Assembly: GCA_002452095.1 (NCBI GenBank)
Contig: DKEG01000016.1
Span: forward strand, 1-36,916
Source: Bacteroidales bacterium UBA6828
GTDB taxonomy: Bacteria; Bacteroidota; Bacteroidia; Bacteroidales; Paludibacteraceae
Direction of reading: 5' to 3'
DNA length: 36,916 nucleotides
The notes below the pieces were generated by a model. It saw only the letters and a program-made list of their open reading frames with translations, was not told the origin of the DNA and made no database searches. Position numbers and translations under genes: made by a program. Shown here one piece after another: positions 8,115 through 14,675 of this stretch (its first letter is position 1; every line of letters starts with the position of its first letter).

Positions 8115-8161
8115 ATCAACTAAACTACGCATAAACAAAAATAAACTAATAAACTAAAAAT

Positions 8162-8881
8162 ATGGGACGCGCATTTGAATATCGCAAAGCAACCAAATTG
8201 AAACGGTGGGGTCATATGGCTCGTACATTCACTAAACTCGGTAAAGAAATCACCATTGCTGCTCGTGAGGGCGGTCCGGATCCCGATAGCAACCCACGTT
8301 TACGTACACTGATCCAGCAGTGCAAGCGTGAGAATATGCCCAAGGAAAACATTGATCGTGCTATCAAAAAGGCCACCGATAAGTCGTCGGAGGGATATAA
8401 GGAAATCAATTATGAAGGATATGGTCCACATGGCGTGGCTATCTTTATCGAGACGGCTACCGATAATAATATGCGTACGGTTGCCAATATCCGTTCGTAT
8501 TTCACCAAACATGGCGGAACGCTTGGCACGCAAGGCTGTCTGCAGTTCCTTTTCGACCGCAAGGCATGCTTTACAGTTAGCCCGAAAGAAGGGGTGGATT
8601 TGGACGAACTCGAACTCGAATTGATTGATTTTGGTGTAGAGGAACTCGGTAACGACGAGGATGGAAACATCATTATCTATGGTGATTTCAACCAGTATTC
8701 GCAGATCCAAAAGTATCTTGAGGACAATGGTTTCGAGATCCAGAGTTGCGAGTTCGTGCGTATTCCGAATGACTACAAAACCCTCACTGACGAGGAGAAA
8801 GAGTCCGTTCAGAAACTCATTGACCGTATTGAAGAGGATGAAGACGTGCAGAATGTCTTCACCAATATGGCAGAAGACTAA
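8162..8881 (+). CDS. yebC: YebC/TACO1-family protein
   Basis: 239 residues, full length. The N-terminus (MGRAFEYRKATKLKRWGHMARTF, then GKEITIAAREGGPDPDSNPRL) and KRENMPKENIDRAIKKA are the YebC signature; the middle has YEGYGPHGVA and NNMRTVANIRSYFTKHGG. Family members bind nucleic acid and have been described both as transcriptional regulators (PmpR) and as translation factors helping ribosomes through difficult stretches (TACO1). It lies 47 bp after the OmpA gene and 29 bp before rsmG on the same strand; no TAnnTTTG promoter is visible in the AT-rich gap, so read-through from upstream is possible. Confidence 0.95.
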   Translation: MGRAFEYRKATKLKRWGHMARTFTKLGKEITIAAREGGPDPDSNPRLRTLIQQCKRENMPKENIDRAIKKATDKSSEGYKEINYEGYGPHGVAIFIETATDNNMRTVANIRSYFTKHGGTLGTQGCLQFLFDRKACFTVSPKEGVDLDELELELIDFGVEELGNDEDGNIIIYGDFNQYSQIQKYLEDNGFEIQSCEFVRIPNDYKTLTDEEKESVQKLIDRIEEDEDVQNVFTNMAED

Positions 8882-8910
8882 GAAAATTTATAAATTTACA
8901 AATTTTCTCG

Positions 8911-9528
8911 ATGGAACTTATCCGTCAATACTTTTCGCTGACAGCGCGTCAGGAGCAGCAGTTTGCTGCACTTGACGCGCTTTATCGTGAATGGAACAGT
9001 AAGATCAATGTCATCTCCCGGAAGGATATCGATAATCTGTATGAACACCATATTCTGCACTCGCTGGCAATAGCCAAGGTACTGCCTTTTCAGCCGCAGA
9101 GCAAGATGTTGGATGTTGGCACGGGGGGCGGTTTTCCCGGGGTACCATTGGCCATACTGTTTCCCGAATGCGAATTTACATTGATTGACTCGATAGGCAA
9201 GAAAGTGCGTGTGGCGCAGAATGTTTCCAATGCGATAGGACTGACCAATGTACGCTGTATCCAAGAGCGTGCTGAGGAGGAGAAGGGCAAGTTCGATTTT
9301 GTCGTATCGCGTGCTGTAATGCCTTTGCCCGATTTGGTCAAATTGGTGCAGAAGAATATCAGTCGTACACAACGGAATGCCGTACCAAATGGTTTGTTGG
9401 TTCTCAAGGGTGGCGATTTGACCGATGAGTTGCGTCCGTTCCAAAAACGTGTGGAGGTTACGCCTATTAGCCAACTCTTTGCAGGCGACTGGTTTGAAAC
9501 CAAGCAAGTCATCTACTTACCTATGTAG
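8911..9528 (+). CDS. rsmG: 16S rRNA (guanine-527-N7)-methyltransferase
   Basis: 205 residues. The SAM-binding motif DVGTGGGFPGVPLAILFP is at about residue 68, followed by the acidic LIDSIGKKVRVA strand, and the VVSRAV motif is near residue 131; all are typical of RsmG/GidB. It methylates G527 in the 530 loop of 16S rRNA. It starts 29 bp after yebC; the gap contains an AT hairpin (GAAAATTT/AAATTTTC). A weak hairpin (CACCTA/TAGGTG, 9541-9560) follows the stop. Confidence 0.95.
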   Translation: MELIRQYFSLTARQEQQFAALDALYREWNSKINVISRKDIDNLYEHHILHSLAIAKVLPFQPQSKMLDVGTGGGFPGVPLAILFPECEFTLIDSIGKKVRVAQNVSNAIGLTNVRCIQERAEEEKGKFDFVVSRAVMPLPDLVKLVQKNISRTQRNAVPNGLLVLKGGDLTDELRPFQKRVEVTPISQLFAGDWFETKQVIYLPM

Positions 9529-9553
9529 CCTGTATATCTTCACCTAATAATGT

Positions 9554-9575
9554 ATAGGTGATTGATAGGTGATCC
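9554..9575. repeat. 11-bp tandem repeat, two units
   Basis: ATAGGTGATTG (9554-9564) is followed directly by ATAGGTGATCC (9565-9575). It shares only the period, not the sequence, with the arrays at 3197, 12638 and 19893. Confidence 0.6.
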
Positions 9576-9617
9576 CTTATAGGTTGCCCTGTTTTGCCAT
9601 CATTTAATCCCTAATAA

Positions 9618-9665
9618 CCCGAATGTGTCGGTCTTTATTAATAGCCCGAATGTGTCGGTCTTTAT
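9618..9665. repeat. 27-bp-spaced direct repeat upstream of the metallo-hydrolase
   Basis: CCCGAATGTGTCGGTCTTTA occurs at 9618 and again at 9645, 27 bp apart. The second copy ends 6 bp before the ATG at 9672, so it forms the translation-initiation region or an operator pair. Confidence 0.85.
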
Positions 9666-9671
9666 AAACCA

Positions 9672-10220
9672 ATGACAATCAAACCTTTCTATTTCAATCC
9701 CTATCGCGAATGTACCTATGTGGTATGGGACGAGCAGAAGCAGAACCATAAGGCTCTGCTGGTAGATGCGGGTATGTACGGCGAGGCGGAAGAAAAGCGA
9801 ATGGCTGATTTTCTAACCAAAGAGAGTCTTTCGCCTATAGCCTTGCTCATTACGCATACACATCCCGACCATATATGCGGGGTAAATTTTATGCAACGTA
9901 TGTATGGTGTAGAACCGATTATCTGTCCGCCTGAAGGTGCATTACAGATACCTAATTTTGATGGAATTGAGGTGCTGCATACTCCCGGGCATAAGGAAGA
10001 TAGCGTGTGTTACTATTGGCGGGCGCAAGGCTGTGTCTTTACCGGCGATACCCTTTTCAAAGATTCTATCGGGCGTACCGACCTCGCTGGCGGAGATATG
10101 CCTACGTTGATTCATTCGCTTGATAAACTCAAGCAACTGCCTAACGATACGATTGTCTATCCGGGACACGGCTATCCCACCACCATCGGGCGGGAGAAAC
10201 AGTATAATCCCTATTTATGA
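9672..10220 (+). CDS. metallo-beta-lactamase-fold hydrolase, glyoxalase II-like, short form
   Basis: 182 residues. HTHPDH (residues about 61-66) is the HxHxDH metal site; HTPGHKEDSV gives the third His, FTGDTLF the bridging Asp and YPGHGYPTTIG the last His, so the two-metal centre is complete. It ends EKQYNPYL, as relatives do. Relatives cleave thioesters such as S-lactoylglutathione, but Bacteroidales generally lack glutathione, so the true substrate is unknown. It is shorter than the usual 205-215 residues; the missing part appears to lie between the HxHxDH and TPGH motifs. Its stop overlaps the start of yhhQ (ATGA), so the two are translationally coupled. Confidence 0.88.
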   Translation: MTIKPFYFNPYRECTYVVWDEQKQNHKALLVDAGMYGEAEEKRMADFLTKESLSPIALLITHTHPDHICGVNFMQRMYGVEPIICPPEGALQIPNFDGIEVLHTPGHKEDSVCYYWRAQGCVFTGDTLFKDSIGRTDLAGGDMPTLIHSLDKLKQLPNDTIVYPGHGYPTTIGREKQYNPYL

Positions 10221-10852
10221 AATACAGCAAAAGCAATATGTTAGTAGCCATTGCCGCCGTGATGGTTACAGGCTACCTGACCGCCAACGTGATGGCTACT
10301 CAAATCATCCGTATAGGTGATTTGAGTATCTTTGATGCGGGAACAATCATTTTTCCCATTACATATATGTTGGGTGAAGTGGTAACCGAGGTATGGGGTT
10401 TCCGCACAGCCCGAAGGTTGATATTGCTTACTTTCTGCTGCCAAATACTTTTTACGCTCTTTGCGTGGATTGGAACCCTGGTGCCAGTGCCTGCAGAGAC
10501 TGCGTATATGCAAGAGGCATACCGTCAAATCTTTGTTTTTGTGCCGCGCATAATGTGTGCATCGGTGTGTGCTTTCCTGGCGGGTGAGACTACTAATGCG
10601 TGGGTAATGAGCCGGCTGAAAGAACACATAGGCGGACCTATGTGGACACGCACTATTAGCAGTTCGATAGTGGGCTATGTATTAGATACCACTATCTTTG
10701 TATGTATTGCTTTTATCGGTGTTGTGTCCTTTACTCAGGTGATGACGATGATTGTTTTCCAAGTGCTTGCCAAAGTGCTGATTGAAATCTGCTGTTCCAC
10801 TCCGTTGGCGTATGCCCTAGTGGGGTGGATACAAAAACACCTGCCGGAATAA
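10217..10852 (+). CDS. yhhQ: queuosine precursor transporter (VUT family)
   Basis: 211 residues with about six hydrophobic segments. It begins with GYLTANVMATQIIRIGDL and has FPITYMLGEVVTEVWGFRTARR, the family signature of YhhQ/VUT transporters, which take up preQ0 or preQ1 for tRNA queuosine synthesis. It overlaps the upstream hydrolase gene by 4 bp. No preQ1 riboswitch is visible upstream, as expected for a gene inside an operon. A rho-independent terminator overlaps its last codons. Confidence 0.92.
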   Translation: MKYSKSNMLVAIAAVMVTGYLTANVMATQIIRIGDLSIFDAGTIIFPITYMLGEVVTEVWGFRTARRLILLTFCCQILFTLFAWIGTLVPVPAETAYMQEAYRQIFVFVPRIMCASVCAFLAGETTNAWVMSRLKEHIGGPMWTRTISSSIVGYVLDTTIFVCIAFIGVVSFTQVMTMIVFQVLAKVLIEICCSTPLAYALVGWIQKHLPE

Positions 10853-10868
10853 ACGACAGGTGTTTTTT
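10833..10868 (+). terminator. rho-independent terminator after yhhQ
   Basis: ACACCTG (10837-10843) pairs with CAGGTGT (10857-10863) and a run of seven T follows. The left arm lies inside the last codons of yhhQ. The A-run on the left would also let it act for the minus-strand dgt transcript, whose stop is 28 bp away. Confidence 0.85.
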
Positions 10869-10895
10869 TGTATGGCGAATGTTGTTATTGTTCCG

Positions 10896-12314
10896 CTATA
10901 TTCCACATAGGAAACGATATGTTTCGAGGGCGTATTTGTCGGTCATACCTGCCACCCAATCGACTACTAATCGCAGTTGGTGATAGCGGTCGATGTGTAG
11001 AATGTCAATGGTGCTATCCGCAGGAATCTCAAGGTGTTGTGCTTTGTATTCTGCCACAGCCAAACGCTGCATAGAGGCGGAAATCAGTTTTTCTATACGC
11101 CAGTCTTGCTTGTCGATAAGCAGATGCAGGGTCTTGTCCAATATACCGGTTAGGACGGTGACTCCAGTCATTTCGGCACGGGCAATTTCCGCAGTACGGA
11201 ATATGTACTCCAATTCAAAGATACCCAATGCATTGCATAGCGGGTTGTCTTCTAATAGTTCTTTGCCATATGTGCCAAGGTCTATTTCTTCCAAATGCTC
11301 TATAAAAGTTTGTCTGGCAATATGGGTTAGGTAGTTCATCAGTGCCACGCGCAAATCAACGACCATCTTCTCGTGTGTGTAGTTGCCATAATTGTAATGT
11401 TTTTCCAAGTGCAGCATTTTGACAATCTCCTCAACGGAACAATGCAGGCTGTCTGCCAAGTAGGAAAGAGTCTGCTCTATGCTGACCAATTGTTTGGAAA
11501 TTCCGTCTTCCAAGTCCATCACGCGATAGCAGATAGTATCTGCCGCTTCCACGAGGAATGCCAGCGGGTGCCGTTTGATGGTGCCGTCTTCGTGGTAGAG
11601 ATGACAATGTGATGCGGTATGCTCCAAAATCGTTTGCTCGGAAGTGAAAACCCCGTGTTTGTGTATTGCCACGTTGCCTTCTTGGACTTTGCTCCCTGTG
11701 TTCGGATATTTCAAGTATGCCGCAAGGGTGGAGTAGGTAAGGTTCAGACCATATAAATCGTTGAGATAAGGCATTTTTGTCAGGATACGGTATCCCTGTG
11801 CATTGCCGTCAAATTGGGTAAAATCGAGCCGCTGCAGTTCCGATACTCCTTCCAACCAATGCGCTCCTTTGTGCTTGAAATAGTCTTGTATAATGGCTTC
11901 ACCGCAATGTCCGAAAGGCGGGTTGCCTATGTCGTGTACAAAGGCAGCAGTTTTTACAATGGCGGATATTTCGCGTTCCAAATCACGGTCGTCATAATGA
12001 TACAGATGTCTGAAATCCGGTGTCCGGCATACGCCTATACACAGCGAGTCTGCCACACTCATCACTTCCATAGAGTGGGTGAGGCGTGTATGGACAGAGT
12101 CGCCATTGGTGAGAGGGAATACCTGGGTTTTGTCATGCATACGCCGTGCGGCATTGCTGAATACTACCCGCCCGAAATCGCTTTCAAAATCATTACGGTA
12201 GTCGGGGGAAATATCGTACGACACATTCGGGTGCGAATAACGATTAAAGGTGAAAAGAGATCTGCGTTCGCGATCTTCGGACAGGTATTCATACCATTTA
12301 ATATCAGCATACAT
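10896..12314 (-). CDS. dgt: deoxyguanosine triphosphate triphosphohydrolase (HD family)
   Basis: 472 residues from the ATG at 12314 (MYADIKWYEYLSEDRERRS). This start is chosen because the promoter at 12338-12368 lies inside the longer frame. HTRLTHSMEV (about residue 80) and AAFVHDIGNPPFGHCGE (about residue 126) supply the HD metal ligands, and FDGNAQGYRI and EAADTICYRVMDLEDGI are further dNTPase blocks. The enzyme cleaves dGTP to deoxyguanosine and triphosphate in the cytoplasm. It is transcribed alone, convergent with yhhQ and divergent from the DUF3109-cinA pair. Confidence 0.93.
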   Translation of the reverse strand: MYADIKWYEYLSEDRERRSLFTFNRYSHPNVSYDISPDYRNDFESDFGRVVFSNAARRMHDKTQVFPLTNGDSVHTRLTHSMEVMSVADSLCIGVCRTPDFRHLYHYDDRDLEREISAIVKTAAFVHDIGNPPFGHCGEAIIQDYFKHKGAHWLEGVSELQRLDFTQFDGNAQGYRILTKMPYLNDLYGLNLTYSTLAAYLKYPNTGSKVQEGNVAIHKHGVFTSEQTILEHTASHCHLYHEDGTIKRHPLAFLVEAADTICYRVMDLEDGISKQLVSIEQTLSYLADSLHCSVEEIVKMLHLEKHYNYGNYTHEKMVVDLRVALMNYLTHIARQTFIEHLEEIDLGTYGKELLEDNPLCNALGIFELEYIFRTAEIARAEMTGVTVLTGILDKTLHLLIDKQDWRIEKLISASMQRLAVAEYKAQHLEIPADSTIDILHIDRYHQLRLVVDWVAGMTDKYALETYRFLCGI

Positions 12315-12337
12315 AGAAGTAAGTTTTTTTTGTAGGG

Positions 12338-12368
12338 CAAAATTACATAAAATTATCGGATTACACAA
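12338..12368 (-). promoter_or_regulatory. dgt promoter
   Basis: On the minus strand TTG (12366-12368), 20 nt, TAATTTTG (12338-12345). The surrounding bases (GGATTACACAATA, then GGCATATAAAAA) are nearly the same as at the TetR promoter 36764-36794. RNA would start about 17 nt before the ATG. Confidence 0.8.
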
Positions 12369-12461
12369 TAGGCATATAAAAAATGTTATTCGTAACTTAA
12401 CGACGCGAGCCGATAAGTAGTTCTACTCAACCCACAGGGCTTCGTGTCGCTACGGCACTCA

Positions 12462-12640
12462 GTGCGCGATGCGCACCTGCCTTACGCTTCACGTCTCCCA
12501 TACGAGATACGGTTTGTGCCAAATCGACTGCGGACGAGGTGTGACACCCTATTTCGCCTATGGCTTGAAGGGAATCCGTAGTGTCCGCGTCCCCGGCAGA
12601 AGGCAGGTGCCAACTCCTGTGTAAACATCGGCAAAGACGG
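12462..12640 (-). other. dispersed structured non-coding element, copy 2
   Basis: This is the inverted copy of the element at 3252-3415. On the plus strand it shows GGTGCCAACTCC (12606-12617), GTGTCCGCGTCCCC (12581-12594), GCGGACGAGG (12530-12539), GTTTGTGCCAAA (12512-12523) and CGTCTCCCA (12492-12500), in the same order as copy 1 when reversed. The loop between the pairing blocks is about 20 nt longer than in copy 1. A perfect GC hairpin (GTGCGC-GAT-GCGCAC, 12462-12476) takes the place of the different GC hairpin of copy 1. The rest of the gap 12315-12802 holds the dgt and DUF3109 promoters and a small AGTAG-TT-CTACT hairpin; no gene is seen. Confidence 0.7.
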
Positions 12641-12676
12641 TATTATCTACCGTGTATCTACCGTGTATCTACCGTA
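12638..12676. repeat. 11-bp tandem repeat, about three units, next to element copy 2
   Basis: ACCGTGTATCT at 12649 and 12660, with a partial third unit (ACCGTA) at 12671 and a related GGTATTATCT before them. It occupies the same position relative to the element as the array at 3197-3250, although the unit sequence is different. Confidence 0.85.
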
Positions 12677-12750
12677 GTTGGTAACGGAAGGAGAATATGT
12701 CCTTGTAAAGAGTGGATACGTTTGACTATGCGGGATGTGCAAAATTCATC

Positions 12751-12781
12751 TTGCACAAATCAGAAAAAAGCAGTACCTTTG
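12751..12781 (+). promoter_or_regulatory. promoter of the DUF3109-cinA operon
   Basis: TTG (12751-12753), a 20-nt spacer and TACCTTTG (12774-12781). RNA would start near 12788, 15 nt before the ATG at 12803, which supports that start over upstream in-frame codons. Confidence 0.8.
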
Positions 12782-12802
12782 CAACCCCAAAAAAGAAACA
12801 GA

Positions 12803-13387
12803 ATGTTTTTGATACAAAATACATTGGTCAGTTTGGATATATTGGAGAAAGATTTTTGTTGCGACCTGAATACTTGCCGTGGTTGTTGCTGTATAGAAGG
12901 CGATGCAGGTGCGCCCATAGAGCCAGAAGAAGAGCAGAAAATCAACGAGATACTGCCTGCTTTGCTGCCAGATATGACCAAAGAGGCACGGGCAGTGGTC
13001 TCCGAGCAGGGCATTGCTTACAATGATCCAACCGGCGATCGTGTTACCTCAATCGTCAATGGTAAAGACTGTGTTTTTGCCCGCACTGACCACAATGGTT
13101 GGTGCTATTGTCTTATAGAGAAGGCTTACAATGCCGGGCGTATTGATTTTAAGAAACCCATCTCCTGCCACCTTTATCCGATCCGCTTGTCGAAAGTGGG
13201 GGATATGGTCGGATTGGAATACCACCGCTGGGACATATGCCATTGCGCCCGCCAATTAGGAAAGAAGATGCATCTGCCTATCTATCAGTTTCTTAAAGAA
13301 CCACTTGTCCGCCGTTTTGGGCAGGAATGGTATGATGAATTATGTATAACCGCAACAGAATGGAAAAAACAATGCGCGCAGAAATAA
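12803..13387 (+). CDS. DUF3109 family cysteine-rich protein
   Basis: 194 residues from the ATG at 12803 (MFLIQNTLVSLDILEKDFCC), a start fixed by the promoter. The cluster CCDLNTCRGCCCIEGDAGAP (residues about 19-38), together with later cysteines in GKDCVFA, GWCYC, PISCHLYP and WDICHC, is the DUF3109 pattern and suggests a bound metal or Fe-S cluster of the kind proposed for YkgJ-type CxxxCxxCC proteins. The biochemical role is unknown. Its end overlaps the start of cinA by 16 bp, so the two are translationally coupled. Confidence 0.85.
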   Translation: MFLIQNTLVSLDILEKDFCCDLNTCRGCCCIEGDAGAPIEPEEEQKINEILPALLPDMTKEARAVVSEQGIAYNDPTGDRVTSIVNGKDCVFARTDHNGWCYCLIEKAYNAGRIDFKKPISCHLYPIRLSKVGDMVGLEYHRWDICHCARQLGKKMHLPIYQFLKEPLVRRFGQEWYDELCITATEWKKQCAQK

Positions 13388-14610
13388 TAACTATCGGAGA
13401 TGAACTGCTGATCGGTCAGGTGGTGGATACCAATTCCGCCTGGATGGCAGAAAGGCTGAACGAGAACGGCATCTCGCTCTATCAGATAACCTCTATTCAT
13501 GACGACCGCCGGCATATCCTCACCGCCCTTGACGAGGCGTTTGAATATGCAGATATTGTTCTGACAACAGGCGGTCTGGGTCCTACCAAGGACGATATAA
13601 CCAAACACGTACTATGCGAGTATTTTGGTACCGGTTTGGTGGAAGACGCTCACGTGCGCGAACATATATATGATTTGTATCGCGAGCGTCCCGATGTACT
13701 CAATCGTCTGACCGCTACCCAGTGGCTTGTGCCGCAGGCGGCGGAGATACTGCCCAATCGGGTAGGGAGTGCTCCGCTGATGGTATTCCGCAAAGGAGAA
13801 AAAATGCTTTTTGCTATGCCGGGTGTGCCTTACGAGATGAAGATTGCGATGAATGAACAGATAATGCCCTATATCTTGCGCCAACTGCACCCGCAAGGCA
13901 ACATTATTCACCGCACCATTCTCGTTTCCGGAATTTCAGAATCCGCTCTGGCTATCCTGCTCGAGCCGTGGGAAAATGCTCTCCCACAGACCATACACCT
14001 CGCCTATTTGCCCAAGGATGGTACGATCCGTCTGCGTTTGAGTTCGTATGGTGAGGCAACGGCGGAGGATGTGGAGGCACAGTTGCGGCAACTCATTGCT
14101 TTGGCACACAACTACATTGTCGAAGCCGATGATATACCTCTTGAGGTGCATCTGGGCGAAATACTCAAAACGCGTCATCAGACGATCTCCACCGCCGAGT
14201 CTTGCACGGGCGGCAAACTCGCCGCTTTACTCAATAAGCATTCGGGCAGTTCGGCTTTCTATTATGGGTCGGTCGTGGCATACGATAACAGTGTGAAACA
14301 CAACGTTTTAGGTGTCAGCCAGTCCAATCTGGACACCTACGGTGCAGTGAGCGAACAGGTGGTATGCGAGATGGCAGAAGGAGTTCGCCGGTTATGCAAG
14401 ACCGATTATGCTATGGCTACCAGCGGCATTGCCGGTCCATGCGGAGGTACGGTAGAGAAACCGGTAGGTACTGTCTGGATTGCGTGGGCAACGCCTGACG
14501 GCACTACTGCCGAATGTTTCCACCTTGGCAAACTGCGTGAGCAGATTACCGACCGTGCCTGCACACGCGCCCTTATCCGAATGCTTCGTATCTTGGAAAG
14601 TGAGAAATAA
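13372..14610 (+). CDS. cinA: CinA family protein with NMN amidohydrolase (PncC) domain
   Basis: 412 residues from the ATG at 13372 (MRAEIITIGDELLIGQ, the conserved CinA start); two earlier in-frame ATGs are not conserved. Residues 1-170 are the MoaB/MogA-like COG1058 domain (TTGGLGPTKDD, FAMPGVPYEMK). Residues about 255-410 are the PncC domain (TAESCTGGKLA near 275, then TSGIAGPCGGT and EKPVGTVWIAWA), which deamidates nicotinamide mononucleotide and recycles it to NAD. The COG1058 domain of relatives acts as an ADP-ribose pyrophosphatase. It shares a 16-bp overlap and a promoter with the DUF3109 gene. Confidence 0.93.
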   Translation: MRAEIITIGDELLIGQVVDTNSAWMAERLNENGISLYQITSIHDDRRHILTALDEAFEYADIVLTTGGLGPTKDDITKHVLCEYFGTGLVEDAHVREHIYDLYRERPDVLNRLTATQWLVPQAAEILPNRVGSAPLMVFRKGEKMLFAMPGVPYEMKIAMNEQIMPYILRQLHPQGNIIHRTILVSGISESALAILLEPWENALPQTIHLAYLPKDGTIRLRLSSYGEATAEDVEAQLRQLIALAHNYIVEADDIPLEVHLGEILKTRHQTISTAESCTGGKLAALLNKHSGSSAFYYGSVVAYDNSVKHNVLGVSQSNLDTYGAVSEQVVCEMAEGVRRLCKTDYAMATSGIAGPCGGTVEKPVGTVWIAWATPDGTTAECFHLGKLREQITDRACTRALIRMLRILESEK

Positions 14611-14620
14611 AATCAATTAT

Positions 14621-14640
14621 ATGTTCATAGAAATGAACGT
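14621..14640. other. inverted repeat between cinA and the permease
   Basis: GTTCAT (14623-14628), AGAA, ATGAAC (14633-14638), extendable by two bases with one mismatch. No T-run follows on the plus strand, so it is more likely an operator or a structured leader than a terminator. It lies 36 bp before the permease ATG. Confidence 0.5.
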
Positions 14641-14675
14641 CTAATTACACAATAATTAACGTTTCTATACAAATT

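Noticed and set aside
9529..9671. tRNA or riboswitch in the rsmG-hydrolase gap
   Set aside because: The gap is filled by short direct repeats; no cloverleaf arms or known aptamer core could be found.
12357..12800. Insertion-sequence remnant
   Set aside because: No transposase fragment in any frame, and no terminal inverted repeat with a flanking target duplication could be seen around the second element copy.
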